DNA of 64,000 nt, from the NCBI GenBank assembly GCA_026702615.1, contig JAPPBY010000035.1, positions 28,549 through 92,548 of the forward strand, written 5' to 3'. The notes below the pieces were generated by a model that saw nothing but the letters and a program-made list of their open reading frames with translations, was not told where the DNA came from and did not search any database. Positions 1 through 15,371 of the stretch are shown one piece after another (positions within the stretch are counted from its first letter, which is position 1; each line of letters starts with the position of its first letter). The DNA is from Chloroflexota bacterium (GTDB taxonomy: Bacteria > Chloroflexota > Dehalococcoidia > Tepidiformales > Tepidiformaceae). The translations under genes and the position numbers were made by a program.

Positions 1-705
1 CTCGTTGGCGGGGATCACGACTGGGCCGCCCGCCCGCCCCGGTCGTGCGGGCGCTTCCGGGACCGGCTCCCCGTCGATCGTCTCGCCCCGATCCTCGGGC
101 CGGTGGTGGATGAAACTCGCGACGATCTGTCCCACGATCAAAATCACGATTCCGGCCACCAGGGATGTGGCTCGCCAGCCGAACTCGTCCATGGCGAGCA
201 CCACCAGGAAGACGAGCAGGCCTCCCACCGAGAAGCCCGCCGACATCAACCCCAGCGCCATCGATCGCTTCCGCTCGAACCAGTTGACGACGGCCACGAC
301 CAGCGTCACGAAGCCGGCCATGCTCGCCCCAACCGCGATCAGGAAATAGGTCAGGAAGAACGTCGTGACCGAGTCGACGAAGCTGAAGAGTATGAACCCG
401 ATCCCCGTGGTCGCGATCCCGATGCGGATCATGATCCGTGGGCCGAAGCGGTCGATCGCCCACCCCTGGATCGGTCCCAACACCCCGCTCTCGATGCGCG
501 TCATCGCAAACGCAAGCGAAAAGGTCGTCTTGCTCCACTTGAACTCCTCTTCCAGGCGCTCAACATAAAAGCCAAACGCGTGGAACATGAAGAGCCCGAG
601 CACCGTCTGGATCACGAAGCCGCCGGCGACCATCCACCAGCCGTAGAAGACTCGTTCCCGGAGAGCAGAGGCCTGTTGTTGAAGGGGCGTGAGCAGGAGG
701 CGCAC
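1..705 (-). CDS. MFS permease, partial (N-terminal 235 residues)
   Basis: The frame is open from a GTG at 705 to the window edge, so the C-terminal half and stop lie before base 1. The protein opens with a short cytoplasmic tail, then TM1 around residues 22-42 (starts FYGWWMVAGG). The loop GWAIDRFGPRIMIRIG near residues 75-90 matches MFS motif A (G-x3-D-R-x-G-x-R). About six hydrophobic segments follow, ending in a Pro/Glu-rich hydrophilic stretch that fits the central loop of a 12-TM carrier. The GWWMV opening and the EFKWSKTTFSLAF segment after TM1 resemble the monocarboxylate/oxalate-formate (OFA) branch, so a small organic acid is a plausible substrate, but this is inference. An in-frame GTG at 786 is an alternative start. 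It diverges from the binding-protein gene at 848. Confidence 0.8.
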   Translation of the reverse strand, partial: MRLLLTPLQQQASALRERVFYGWWMVAGGFVIQTVLGLFMFHAFGFYVERLEEEFKWSKTTFSLAFAMTRIESGVLGPIQGWAIDRFGPRIMIRIGIATTGIGFILFSFVDSVTTFFLTYFLIAVGASMAGFVTLVVAVVNWFERKRSMALGLMSAGFSVGGLLVFLVVLAMDEFGWRATSLVAGIVILIVGQIVASFIHHRPEDRGETIDGEPVPEAPARPGRAGGPVVIPANE

Positions 706-847
706 CGCTCCACAAGATAAGCGCTGTTCGCCCTTGCCGCCGGAGCGTGGTTGGCCTGGCGTGACCGGGACTGTGGGCGCGGTCACGGCGTGACGCGGGT
801 GGGGCTGGCAGAATCACCCGGCCCATACCTGGACAGGTGATCGTCAT

Positions 848-2221
848 ATGCCGCGCCCCTTGCGAACCCTTGCGCTCTTGCTCGTCGTCCCGCTCGTCCT
901 GCTTCCGGCGGCGGCGTGCGGCGACGACGACGACGGCCCCGTCCAGACACCCGAGCCAACGCCAGAGGCGACCGAAGCTCCCGGCCCCACCGAGCCGCCC
1001 GCGACCGCCACTCCCGCCCCCACGGAGCCGCCGGCGACTGAGCCTCCCGCTACACCCGACGAAGCCGAGGCAACGCCCACCGCGACCGAAGCTCCGCCCG
1101 AGCGGGTTGCCCTCCACGTCGGCCTGCTTGTCCCAGAGACGGGGGCCGTCGGACCCCTCGCGGCCCCTGCCATCGAGGCTATGAAGCTCGCGGTGGACGA
1201 CATCAACGCTGCCGGCGGGAACGTCACGACCACGATCGCCGACACCGCCACCAACCCCGCCACCGGACGCGAGGCCGCCGCCCGCCTCTTGGGTGAGGGC
1301 GCCGATGTCATCGTCGGCCCCGCCACCTCCGCCGTCACCCAGGCCGTGATCCAGGCCCTCTTCGATGAGCGCGTGCCGCAATGCACGCCCTCGGCGCAGT
1401 CCCCTGCGTTCAGCACGCAGGAAAATGCCGCCTACTTCTTCCGCACGGTGCCGCCCGCCCACGCCGTCGCGCCCATCATGGCTCGCGTCGTTGCCGAGGA
1501 CGGCGGCACACGTGTCGCCATCGTCGGCCGCGCCGACGACTACGGCACGCCCATCAGCGGGCTCGTCGCCCAGCTCCTGACCGAGTTGGGGGCCGAGGCG
1601 GCGGTCGTTCTCTACGATCCCGGTTCCACCACCTTCGACTCCCAGGTCGCTACTGTCGCCGCCTACGGGCCCGACGCCATCATCAACATCGGCTTCTTCT
1701 TCGATGGCACCAGCATCGTCCACGGCCTCATCGAGGCGGGCTTCGGGCCCGAGATCCAGTACGGCGGCGACGCCCTCTTCCACCCCTTCCTCTGGCAGCT
1801 CGTCGACCCGAACGACCCCACCGTCCTCGACGGCATGAAGTTCATCGGCGTCGCCGGGAGCGACGAGTTCAACAAGCGCATCTCCGACGTGACCGACGGC
1901 AACGTCAACTTCGCCGCCCAGTCCTACGACTGCGTCGTTCTCCTGGCCCTCGCTGCCGAGGTTGCCGGCAGCACGGATGGCGACGCCATCATGGCGGCCA
2001 TCAATGGCCTCACCCACGGCGGGACGGAGTGCTACTCCTACGAGGAGTGCCTTGCCCTCATCGACGCCGGTGAGGACATCGACTACGTCGGCGTCAGCGG
2101 CCCCATCAACTTCACCCCGAACGGCGACCCGACGACCGGCTCCTACGCCGTCTTCCAGTTCCAGGGCGGCCAGATCACCGTGCTTCAGGCGTACGAGGTC
2201 GACCTGACCCAGCTCCAGTAG
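848..2221 (+). CDS. ABC transporter substrate-binding lipoprotein, LivK/type-1 periplasmic-binding family
   Basis: A 457-residue extracytoplasmic binding protein. Residues 1-24 are a lipoprotein signal (basic start, Leu-rich core, lipobox LPAAAC with acceptor Cys24). Residues 25-85 form a Pro/Thr/Glu/Ala-rich linker that would hold the domain away from the membrane. From about residue 90 the fold is Peripla_BP_6-like: HVGLLVPETGAVGPLAAPAIEAMKLAV is the family opening, shown here only by its landmarks LVPETGAVG and AMKLAVDDINAAGG, followed by DVIVGPATSAVTQAV and RVAIVGRADDYG. Relatives bind branched-chain amino acids, amides or small carboxylates, so the ligand is not set. No permease or ATPase genes adjoin it, so it probably works with a transporter elsewhere or as a receptor. 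Confidence 0.85.
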   Translation: MPRPLRTLALLLVVPLVLLPAAACGDDDDGPVQTPEPTPEATEAPGPTEPPATATPAPTEPPATEPPATPDEAEATPTATEAPPERVALHVGLLVPETGAVGPLAAPAIEAMKLAVDDINAAGGNVTTTIADTATNPATGREAAARLLGEGADVIVGPATSAVTQAVIQALFDERVPQCTPSAQSPAFSTQENAAYFFRTVPPAHAVAPIMARVVAEDGGTRVAIVGRADDYGTPISGLVAQLLTELGAEAAVVLYDPGSTTFDSQVATVAAYGPDAIINIGFFFDGTSIVHGLIEAGFGPEIQYGGDALFHPFLWQLVDPNDPTVLDGMKFIGVAGSDEFNKRISDVTDGNVNFAAQSYDCVVLLALAAEVAGSTDGDAIMAAINGLTHGGTECYSYEECLALIDAGEDIDYVGVSGPINFTPNGDPTTGSYAVFQFQGGQITVLQAYEVDLTQLQ

Positions 2222-2267
2222 CCACGGCGGCGATCGGTTAGGGGGCCACTGCTAGAATCGAAGGTGC

Positions 2268-5215
<2,948 letters not shown>

Positions 5216-5219
<4 letters not shown>

Positions 5220-7633
5220 TCCGGTGTCTCGTCGCCGAATGTGACTTTCAGGATTTCGACGCCTGCGTTAGCGGAATTATCGGTGTTGATCAGGAGAGCG
5301 CCTTCAGCGCTGACGGCTGGTGGCCCGTGCATGGAGACTTTTAGTCCGCCGAAGTCGGAGGCGCCCTCATAGACGATCGACGCTGAGCCATCCGGGCTTA
5401 TTCGGACGATCCGTCGGTAGGCTGGGGTCCACGCGTAGACCGTACCGTCGGGTGCGGCGGCCAGGTCAATGGCCTGCATGGACAAGAGCCCTCCGTAGAG
5501 CCCCTGCCGTCCCTCCCACAGCGTGGAGGCAAGACCGTCGGCGTCGATCTGCGTGATCGCGACGGTTCCCGCCTCCCAGTCCGGGTTGACGACGTACGTG
5601 GTGTCGTTTGCGAAGGCGAGCCCCCTGAAGTCACCCCTCAGGACAGTCGTAAACGTTCCGTCCGGCGAGATGCGATGGATGCCCCCACTGGAGATGAGGA
5701 GGTTGCCCTGGCTGTCGACGGCGATGTCGCCACTCGTATAGGCACGCACGTTGGCGATGGTCGCAACGGAGCAGTCAGGCGCGTGCGGTGTTGTGGTGGG
5801 GGCCCATGTGATCCGGCGGATGCGGTAGTGCGATGTCCTCTCAACAACCCAGATTGAGCCTTTCCCACCTGCGGCCACTCCCCTAATCCGCTCGAACTGA
5901 GCTGACTCGCAGGGGCCGTCCTGGTAGCCCCCGCCGTTGCCGCCAACGATCGTGACCTCTGGGGATCCGGTGGAGTCGTCCGGCACGATGCGTGCGATCG
6001 CGTTGCGGTTCCGGACCGATGCGACGATCGCGTGCCCCGGGCCCGCCGTCATGTTGTTCAGCCTCATATCCGGGATACTGGCGACGACGTGGGTCTGGAA
6101 GCGCTCCAACCGTGGTGTGGCCTCCACCTCCGCGAGTGGCGGTCGTGCGCTTGAGCCCGACTGCGCCAGATCGACCCGCCGTAGAAGGGTGCCGTTCCGA
6201 TCAATCACCACGAGCGCACTCTCGTTGTCTGTGAGCACGAGATCTCCCGGGAGGTTGAATAACGCCTCCTCGGGAGGGCCGTCGGCATAGCCGGCCTCGC
6301 CGGTACCGGCAACGGCCCGAACATTGCCATCGCGCGTCAGCTCGACTATCTGGTTCTGGCCCGTGTTCGCGATGTAGATGGACGAGCCATCTCCTGTCAC
6401 CGCGATCCCGTTGGAGGCCGTCAGTACTCCTCCATGGCTCAGGTGCTCGCTCCGGAACACCGTGCTGACGACGCCGCTCTCCGTGATCATGCGTACGGCG
6501 ATGCCAAGATCGGAGGTCACAGACCACCCATGGCGCTCCAGGATGTAGACATTCCCGTCATCATCAACGTCAATCGCCAACATGTGTCCGAACAGCGCTT
6601 GATCCCCAGGGCCATCCCTGAGACCAGAGCCGCTATAGGCAGACCCCGCGATCGTTGTGATCTCTCCCTCTTTGGTCAGCGACAAACGCCTGACTCTCTG
6701 GTGGTCGATCATGAAGATGTCGCCGTAGTCGTCGATCACGAGCGCTGTGACAAGACTCAACCGCGTCTCGAGTGAGGGGCCGTCGCCATCGTCCAGCGGT
6801 GCTGGGCCGTGGGTTGCGGACCCGCCGCCAGCTACCGTGCTGACCGTCCCTTCCGGTGTGATCTTGCGGATCAGGCGGCCACGGGCAGCGGCTACATAGA
6901 TCGTGCCGTCGGGTGCGACATCCATGCCGGTCACATCCAGCGACCTGGTGTCCAAGCCTGCGACGGCGTGCGTGGCCGGGGCGCCGGTTGGCGATATCCG
7001 AACAATCTCCCCTCCACCTGCCACGATCACACTTCCGTCGTGGTCGGCAGCCACACTCACGCGCCTGGCCCCCCCGGCCTGTCCAAAATCCGCGAGTGTT
7101 GTCACTGCCACTCTGGGCAGGGGAACCGCAAGCGTGATGTTGCCGTAGCGGTACTGTCTGTTGCTGCTGAGACCATCATCCAGCGGCAAGGAGATGGTCC
7201 CGAGGGTGCGCCATGACCCATGTGAGCCGCGGGCGCTGATCCAGATGTTCCGGACGTCTTGCACATCCTGCCAGACTCGAATTTCGACGGTTGCCGGCCG
7301 GCTCCGGTCCCCCGCTGCGACGTCCAGGTCGATGTCTCCGTAGCGGTACCGCCCTCCGCTGCTGAAGCCGTCGTCGAGTGGTAAGGCGATGGTTCCGAGT
7401 GTTCGCCACGAGCCACCCTGAGGACGCGCGCTGACCAGGACCTCCCTTCCATCCTCTACGCTTTGCCAGACTCGTATCTCCACCCCGACGGTGTAATGGC
7501 CAGCTTCGGTCGCTTCAGCGCCCCCCGCTGCGGGCAATCCCACAAGGAGGGCCATGCCCAGGATGGCCAATCTCCCCACTATCGACTCGCACTGCCGCAC
7601 GCCGACCATTCTACCAAAGGGTGACGAACGCAA
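5216..7633 (-). CDS. Secreted NHL-type beta-propeller protein with two N-terminal 'EIRVWQ' repeats
   Basis: An 805-residue exported protein. A signal peptide (hydrophobic core [15 protein letters not shown], cleavage near AEA) covers roughly residues 20-42; a second in-frame Met at 7609 may be the true start. Two tandem copies of a ~58-residue module follow. Each has VEIRVWQ, an SARP/SARG turn, [15 protein letters not shown] and YRYG (about residues 50-110 and 115-175). From residue ~180 to the end there are repeats typical of NHL/SMP-30 propellers (for example [44 protein letters not shown]). NHL propellers usually bind ligands or proteins outside the cell. No catalytic residues can be named, so the function is unknown. 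Its stop overlaps that of uvrA in a CTAG. Confidence 0.75.
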
Positions 7634-7690
7634 CAGATGCGAAGCGATCCGCCTGGAGGTCCGCGTCGCCAGCCGAGACGGTGTCGGGGG

Positions 7691-8440
7691 CTAGCGCCGC
7701 ACCCGGTAGCGCAGGTAGACCTCGTCCGTCTCCGCATTCGCGTGCGCCGATAGCAGTTCCAGCCGCTTCGCCTCGCCCCGCGTGAAGGCGCGCTCCCCCG
7801 CGACCGCCGTCAGCGTGTCTGCCCCGCTCACCACCACCGGCCCCACCGTGATGAACGTCTCGTCGATGGCGTCGAGGGCGTACAGCGCTGCGTAGACAGT
7901 CGGGCCTCCCTCGACGAGGAGGACCTCGGCGTCGAGCTCGTGGCGCATGTGGCGCAGCATCCCCTCGAACTCACGCCCCTCCGCAAGCGTGACGACGGTG
8001 CGACCCGTGCCCGCGATCGCGGCATGGCGACCGTCCGGCGCCGCCTCCGAGAGGTAGACCACCGCCGGGAAGTCTCGCGCCGTGAAGAACGGTCGCTCCA
8101 GGGGCAGGTCACCCCCGCGACTCAAGACCGCCGCGATCGGCGTCCGTGCCTTCCCCCGTTCGAGGCGGATGGCCTCCAGCGCCTCGTCTCCCAACCGCGA
8201 CGACGTGCCGCTTGCGCGCAGCGTCCCCGCCCCGTTCAGGACCACGTCCGCGTTCACCCGCAGCTCGCGCATCAGCCGCTGGTCCACCGCCGATCCGATG
8301 CCCTGCTCCGTGCCTTCGATCACGCTCTTGCCGTCCGCCGACATGACGGTGTTGGCGATGACGTATGGGCGGTCGGCGGGTGGCGCTGGCAGATCGAGCG
8401 CCGTGTAGTCGGGTTTGCCTGGAGACCAGGCGTCGCTCAT
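7691..8440 (-). CDS. RibD C-terminal-type (dihydrofolate reductase-fold) reductase
   Basis: A 249-residue stand-alone RibD_C domain protein. The family reduces the ribosyl side chain of pyrimidines in riboflavin synthesis or related pterin-like substrates with NAD(P)H. Landmarks are PYVIANTVMSADGKSV at the N-terminus (the family's substrate-binding strand), LRVNADVVLNGAGTLRASGT (cofactor loop) and EVLLVEGGPTVYAALYALDAIDE in the C-terminal half (the conserved EGG-P-T). There is no deaminase domain, so it is not a full RibD. Its ATG overlaps the hisI stop by 4 bp, so it is translated as the last gene of the histidine block. A role in histidine synthesis is not expected; the coupling is probably regulatory economy. 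Confidence 0.8.
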   Translation of the reverse strand: MSDAWSPGKPDYTALDLPAPPADRPYVIANTVMSADGKSVIEGTEQGIGSAVDQRLMRELRVNADVVLNGAGTLRASGTSSRLGDEALEAIRLERGKARTPIAAVLSRGGDLPLERPFFTARDFPAVVYLSEAAPDGRHAAIAGTGRTVVTLAEGREFEGMLRHMRHELDAEVLLVEGGPTVYAALYALDAIDETFITVGPVVVSGADTLTAVAGERAFTRGEAKRLELLSAHANAETDEVYLRYRVRR

Positions 8441-8763
8441 GGCAAATCGTGCTCGGGGTCGACCTCGCGGTAGTAGCAGGTGACGTTGTTCGTGTGGCAG
8501 GTCGGCCCCTCGGGCCGCGCCATCACGAGCAGCGAGTTGTCCTCGCAGTTCTTGTGCATGCTCACGAAGTTGAGGTAGTTCCCGCTGGTCGCGCCCTTCT
8601 CCCAGAGTTCATCCCGGCTCCGGCTCCAGAACGTGACGTGCCCGGTCGCGAAGGTGTGATCCAGCGACTCCCGGTTCATCCAGCCCAGCATCAGCACCTG
8701 GTGCGTTTCCGCATCCTGGACGATGGCGGGGATGCGGTCGTGTTCGTCGAAGCTGAGGGGCAT
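8437..8763 (-). CDS. hisI: Phosphoribosyl-AMP cyclohydrolase
   Basis: HisI opens the purine ring of phosphoribosyl-AMP (third step of histidine synthesis). At 108 residues it is the cyclohydrolase alone, without HisE. The family block TFWSRSRDELWEKGATSGN is intact. The three zinc cysteines are kept (NCED, TCHT, VTCYY). The usual DCDxD aspartate motif, thought to bind Mg2+, reads NCEDN here, so three conserved Asp positions are Asn, Glu and Asn. The enzyme may use metal differently, or belong to a variant subfamily. It sits 60 bp after hisF and overlaps the RibD-C gene by 4 bp. Confidence 0.93.
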   Translation of the reverse strand: MPLSFDEHDRIPAIVQDAETHQVLMLGWMNRESLDHTFATGHVTFWSRSRDELWEKGATSGNYLNFVSMHKNCEDNSLLVMARPEGPTCHTNNVTCYYREVDPEHDLP

Positions 8764-8823
8764 TGGGCTCTCCGGAGTGGCGTGGCTCTGTGCCTTCGAG
8801 GATACCCGAGGGAGCCGCTGCGC

Positions 8824-9594
8824 TCAGTCGCGCGCGGCCACCGGACGCATCGCGATGCCCTGCCCGGACAGCGCTTCCTTGACCTCGCGGATGGAGTACG
8901 TCCCGAAGTGGAAGATGCTCGCTGCCAGCACCGCGTCCGCCTTCCCCTCCGTCAGCGCCTCCGCCATGTGGTCTGGACCGCCCGCCCCACCGGAGGCGAT
9001 GACGGGCACGTTCACGGCTTCGCTCATCGCCCGCAGCATGGCGATGTCGTACCCGCTCTGGTGGCCGTCGGTGTCCATGCTCGTCACGAGCAGCTCGCCC
9101 GCACCCCGCTCCACCACCTCCCGCGCCCAGGCGATCGCGTCGATACCCGTGGGCGTGCGACCCCCGTGCGTGTAGACCTCCCACCCCTCGCCCACCCCCT
9201 TCGCGTCGATCGCCACCACGATGCACTGGCTCCCGAAGCGGTAGGCGCCCTCGTTCACGAGGTCGGGGTTGTTCACCGCCGCCGTGTTGATGCTGACCTT
9301 GTCCGCCCCCAGCTCCAGCATCGTCTTCATGTCGACCGTCGTGCGGATGCCCCCGCCGACCGTGAAGGGGATGAACACCTGGTCGGCCGTCGCCGACACC
9401 ATGTCGTAGACCGTGGCCCGGTTGTCCGAGGAGGCGGTGATGTCGAGGAACACGAGCTCGTCCGCGCCCTCGGCGTCGTACAGCTTCGCCAGCTCGACGG
9501 GATCGCCCGCGTCGCGCAGCTCGACAAACGAGACGCCCTTCACCACCCGCCCTCGGTCCACGTCGAAGCAGGGGATGATGCGCTTCGTCAGCAC
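8824..9594 (-). CDS. hisF: Imidazole glycerol phosphate synthase, cyclase subunit
   Basis: HisF closes the imidazole ring using ammonia from HisH, giving imidazole-glycerol phosphate and AICAR. The GTG at 9594 is chosen as start: it gives 256 residues beginning [20 protein letters not shown], the normal family start, and overlaps the hisA stop by 7 bp. A longer in-frame ORF reaching 9672 only adds residues antisense-like to hisA. The (beta/alpha)8 catalytic aspartates are in IPCFDVD and [10 protein letters not shown]; phosphate-binding loops VGGGIR and VIASGGAGG are present. The gene lies third in hisH-hisA-hisF-hisI. Confidence 0.97.
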   Translation of the reverse strand: MLTKRIIPCFDVDRGRVVKGVSFVELRDAGDPVELAKLYDAEGADELVFLDITASSDNRATVYDMVSATADQVFIPFTVGGGIRTTVDMKTMLELGADKVSINTAAVNNPDLVNEGAYRFGSQCIVVAIDAKGVGEGWEVYTHGGRTPTGIDAIAWAREVVERGAGELLVTSMDTDGHQSGYDIAMLRAMSEAVNVPVIASGGAGGPDHMAEALTEGKADAVLAASIFHFGTYSIREVKEALSGQGIAMRPVAARD

Positions 9595-10313
9595 GTCGCC
9601 ACCGCCTCCAGCGCCTCCGCCAGCGTGAAGCGGCGTTCGTAGAGCGCTTTCCCCACGATTGCGCCCTCGCAACCCGTCTCCGCGAGTGCCCGCAGGTCGT
9701 CGGTGGTCGTCACCCCGCCCGACGCCACCACCGGCACCGGCAGTGCTGCCGCGAACTCCGTCGCCAGCTTCGCGTTCGGGCCCTCGAGCGCGCCGTCACG
9801 GGCGATGTCGGTCACCATGATCCGGGGAGTGCCCCGCTCCACCATCTCCCGCGCCAGCGTCAGCGCGTCCGTCCCCGACCCCTCGCGCCAGCCTTCCGTC
9901 AGCGCCTCCCCTGCGCGCGTGTCGATTGCGACCACGAGCATCCCGGGGAAGCGCTCGACCACCTCGTTCACGAGGCCCGGGTTGCGGACGGCGGCGCTTC
10001 CGAGCTGGATGCGCTTCGCCCCCCGCTCCACCGCCCCCTCGACGTCCTCGATCGTCCGCAGGCCCCCCGACACCTCCACCGGAATCGCGACGGCCTCGCA
10101 GATGGCCGCGACCTCCGCCCGGTTCACCGGCCTTCCCTCGCGCGCGCCGTCGAGGTCGACGACGTGCAGCCGCTGTGCGCCCTGCGCCTCCCAGTCGCGC
10201 GCGACCTCGGCCGGGTCGTCGGCATAGGCCGTCTCCTGGTCGTAGTCGCCCTGCAGCAGGCGCACGCAGCGCCCCCCGCGGATATCGATTGCCGGGATCA
10301 CTTCGAAGCTCAC
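9588..10313 (-). CDS. hisA: ProFAR isomerase
   Basis: HisA isomerises ProFAR to PRFAR, the substrate of HisF/HisH. The GTG at 10313 gives 241 residues, starting [22 protein letters not shown], which matches the family start, and forms a GTGA overlap with the hisH stop. Catalytic aspartates are in IPAIDIRGG and [10 protein letters not shown]. Phosphate loops [12 protein letters not shown] and VVASGGVTT are clear. The longer upstream ORF extension to 10640 is a shadow of hisH. Overlaps on both sides indicate translational coupling with hisH and hisF. Confidence 0.97.
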   Translation of the reverse strand: MSFEVIPAIDIRGGRCVRLLQGDYDQETAYADDPAEVARDWEAQGAQRLHVVDLDGAREGRPVNRAEVAAICEAVAIPVEVSGGLRTIEDVEGAVERGAKRIQLGSAAVRNPGLVNEVVERFPGMLVVAIDTRAGEALTEGWREGSGTDALTLAREMVERGTPRIMVTDIARDGALEGPNAKLATEFAAALPVPVVASGGVTTTDDLRALAETGCEGAIVGKALYERRFTLAEALEAVATC

Positions 10314-10942
10314 GCTGCCTCGCGTACCCACTCGGCGAAGTTCGCGTAGATCGCCAGACCCGCCTCGCCGCTCTTCTCGGGGTGGAACTGCGTCGCGACC
10401 ATGTTCTCCCGGGCCAGCACGCTCGGGAAGGTCAGCCCGTACGTCGTCTCCCCCAGCGCCAGGTCGGGGTCGGCCGGGTCCGGGTAGAAGCTGTGCACGA
10501 AGTAGAAGTACGACCCGCTCGCGATGCCCGAAGTGATGCGGTGCTCGCGCAGCCACCTCACCTGGTTCCAGCCCATGTGCGGCACCTTCAGGTGGTCGAA
10601 ACCGAAGTGCCTCACGTTCCCCGGCAGCAGACCCAGGCACTCCTGCCCGCCGCCCTCATCGGAGTGCTCGAGCAGGGCCTGCAGCCCCATGCACACGCCC
10701 AGGAACGGTCGTCCCGAGGCGACGTACTCGCGGAGCGGCTCGGTCAGGTCGCGCTCCCCGAGCTTCGCCATCGTGTCCGAGGCCGCTCCCACACCCGGCA
10801 GGATGACGCCGTCCGCTCGCGCCAGGTCTGCCCAATCGGCCGTGATAGTTGCATCGACGCCGACGTGCGCGAGCGCCCGCTCGACGCTGCGCAGGTTGCC
10901 CGCGTCGTAGTCCACCACGACAAGGAAGGGGTTGGCGGCCAT
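10310..10942 (-). CDS. hisH: Imidazole glycerol phosphate synthase, glutamine amidotransferase subunit
   Basis: HisH is the class I glutaminase that feeds ammonia to HisF. It has 210 residues. The N-terminal strand VVVDYDAGNLRSVERAL is typical. The nucleophile elbow is GVCMGLQ with Cys84, and the His-Glu pair is in TQFHPEKSG near residue 187. The oxyanion-strand signature ILPGVGA is also present. It is the first gene of the his block, separated from divergent ligA by about 90 bp, so the promoter should lie between 10943 and 11034. Confidence 0.97.
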   Translation of the reverse strand: MAANPFLVVVDYDAGNLRSVERALAHVGVDATITADWADLARADGVILPGVGAASDTMAKLGERDLTEPLREYVASGRPFLGVCMGLQALLEHSDEGGGQECLGLLPGNVRHFGFDHLKVPHMGWNQVRWLREHRITSGIASGSYFYFVHSFYPDPADPDLALGETTYGLTFPSVLARENMVATQFHPEKSGEAGLAIYANFAEWVREAA

Positions 10943-10944
10943 GA

Positions 10945-13344
<2,400 letters not shown>

Positions 13345-13378
13345 CCCGAAGCCCCCAACCCGCGACAATGGCGCGGCG

Positions 13379-14191
13379 ATGAGCGACGCCGGGCCCCGGG
13401 ACACTTACACGCACGGCCACCACGCATCCGTCGTGTCCCAGCACAGTCGCCGTACCGCCGAGGAGGCGGCAGCCTTCCTTATCCCGAGACTGCGCCCCGG
13501 GATGCGCCTGCTCGACGTGGGCTGCGGCCCCGGCTCGATCACCGCAGGGCTCGTGAAATACGTGGAGCCCGGCGAGGTCGTCGGCATCGATGCCGAGCCC
13601 GGGGTTCTCGAGACCGCGCGCGAGATGGTGGGCGACACTCCAAACCTCAGCTTCGAGGAAGGCAGCGTCTACGCCCTCCCCTACGAGGATGACTCGTTCG
13701 ACGTCGCCTATGCCCATCAGCTCATGCAGCACCTCGCCGACCCCGCCGCCGCCCTCCGCGAGATGCGCCGCGTCGTGCGCCCCGGCGGTTTCGTCGCCGC
13801 CCGCGACTCCGACTACCAGACCATGATCTGCCACCCCCGCACCGAGGGCATCGAGGAGTGGCGAGCCCTCTACACCGAGGTCGTCCGCCGCAACGGCGCC
13901 GACGCCAACGCCGGCCGCCGCATCCCCTCCTGGTTCGCCCGCGCCGGCCTCGACCAGGTCGACGTCACGACCACCGTGGCGATGATGCGTGACCCCGCCG
14001 AGGTGCTGAACTGGGGCGATTCCTGGGCCGAGCGCGTGACCACATCCGCCCTCGCCGAGCAGGCGCTCGCCTACGGCCTCGCCACCCGCGACGACCTTGA
14101 GCGGATCGCCGGCGCCTGGCGCGCCTGGGCGCGCCACGACGAGGCGCTCTTTCTCTTTGTCCACGTCGAGGGGCTGGCCGCTGTTTCCTGA
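13379..14191 (+). CDS. Class I SAM-dependent methyltransferase
   Basis: A 270-residue methyltransferase of the Methyltransf_11/UbiE-like type. The SAM motif I is LLDVGCGPGSITAGL (about residues 42-56), followed by EVVGIDAEPGVL with the acidic residue that holds the ribose, then SFDVAYAHQLMQHL and LREMRRVVRPGGFVAARD. The ATG at 13379 is preferred over an in-frame start at 13298 that would run 47 bp into ligA. The substrate cannot be told from sequence; relatives act on quinones, lipids or small molecules. It follows ligA by 34 bp, without a clear functional link. Confidence 0.85.
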   Translation: MSDAGPRDTYTHGHHASVVSQHSRRTAEEAAAFLIPRLRPGMRLLDVGCGPGSITAGLVKYVEPGEVVGIDAEPGVLETAREMVGDTPNLSFEEGSVYALPYEDDSFDVAYAHQLMQHLADPAAALREMRRVVRPGGFVAARDSDYQTMICHPRTEGIEEWRALYTEVVRRNGADANAGRRIPSWFARAGLDQVDVTTTVAMMRDPAEVLNWGDSWAERVTTSALAEQALAYGLATRDDLERIAGAWRAWARHDEALFLFVHVEGLAAVS

Positions 14192-14291
14192 CCCTGCCTC
14201 GCTGCCGGTGCGCTGGCCCCGCTGCCCTATACTGAACTCAGGCTCTTAACTCGCGAACGCAGGTCTGGCCTGCAGCAGGACCGGTCCCCCT

Positions 14292-15353
14292 TTGGCAAAT
14301 CTCGGCCCCTTCTCGCGCCTCTTCGGTTTCCTGTCCCACGACATCGCTATCGACCTGGGGACGGCGAACACGCTCGTCATGGTCCGGGGGCGGGGCATCG
14401 TCATCATCGAGCCCTCGATCGTCGCCATCGACCGCACCTCCAAGCGCATTCTCGCCATCGGCGAGGAGGCGCAGCGCATGGTCGGCCGGACCCCCGCCAA
14501 CATCGTCGCCGTCCGCCCCCTGCGCGACGGCGTCATCTCCGACTTCGAGGTCACGGAACGGATGCTCAGCTACTTCATCCGCGCCGTTCAGGACCGTTCC
14601 TTCCTCGCCCAGCCCCGCGTCGTCATCGGCATTCCCAGCGGCGTCACGGAGGTTGAGAAGCGCGCCGTTCACGACGCCGCTCTCAGTGCGGGCGCCCGCT
14701 CCTGCTTCCTCATTGAGGAGCCCCTCGCCGCCGCCATCGGCTCCGGCCTTCCCGTCATGGAGGCGTCCGGGTGCATGGTCGTCGACATCGGTGGCGGCAC
14801 CACTGAAGTCGCCGTCATCTCCCTCGGCGGCATGGTCGTCAGCCGCTCCATCCGCGTCGCTGGCGACGAGATGGACCGCAGCATCGTCGCCTATGCCCGC
14901 CAGGTGCATAACCTCCTCATCGGGGAGCGCACCGCCGAGGAGGTGAAGAAACTCGCGGGCTCCGCTTCGCCGCTCGACACCGAGGAGTCCGTGACCCTCC
15001 GTGGCCGCGACCAGGCGACGGGCCTTCCCAAGGCCGTCGATGTCAGCACCATCGAGCTGCGCGATGCCCTCGCCGGTTCGGTCGGCCAGATCGTCGAGTC
15101 AGTCCGGTCCTCCATCGAGGTCACGCCGCCCGAGCTCGTCAGCGACCTCATGGCGCACGGCATCGCTCTCGCCGGGGGTGGCGCGCTGCTCCGGGGCCTC
15201 GACCGCCGTATCAGCCAGGAGACCCGCTTTCCCGTCTACGTCTCCGAGGATCCCCTGCTCTGCGTGGTCCGCGGCGCCGGCGCGATTTTCGACGAGATCG
15301 AAGCGAGCAGCACGGTCGAGCAGCAGTTCGACTCGGGAAGGGCGCGGCGGTAG
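14292..15353 (+). CDS. mreB: Rod shape-determining actin homolog MreB
   Basis: MreB forms membrane-bound filaments that direct lateral wall synthesis. It has 353 residues, a normal length, and starts at a TTG (14292) giving MANLGPFSRLFGFLS, an amphipathic start, then the actin-fold phosphate-1 loop DIAIDLGTANTLV. The phosphate-2 loop is VVDIGGGTTEVAVISLGG, and the adenosine motif is IALAGGGALLRGLDRRI. It is the first gene of a five-gene rod-shape operon. The ~100 bp before it has no other gene and should hold the promoter. Confidence 0.97.
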   Translation: MANLGPFSRLFGFLSHDIAIDLGTANTLVMVRGRGIVIIEPSIVAIDRTSKRILAIGEEAQRMVGRTPANIVAVRPLRDGVISDFEVTERMLSYFIRAVQDRSFLAQPRVVIGIPSGVTEVEKRAVHDAALSAGARSCFLIEEPLAAAIGSGLPVMEASGCMVVDIGGGTTEVAVISLGGMVVSRSIRVAGDEMDRSIVAYARQVHNLLIGERTAEEVKKLAGSASPLDTEESVTLRGRDQATGLPKAVDVSTIELRDALAGSVGQIVESVRSSIEVTPPELVSDLMAHGIALAGGGALLRGLDRRISQETRFPVYVSEDPLLCVVRGAGAIFDEIEASSTVEQQFDSGRARR

Positions 15354-15371
15354 CCTCGAAACGGTCGCCGC

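Noticed and set aside
560..2017. 485-codon minus-strand ORF across the LivK-like gene
   Set aside because: Low-complexity shadow; the plus-strand frame has a lipoprotein signal and binding-protein motifs, and the MFS gene explains the part below 705 in a different frame.
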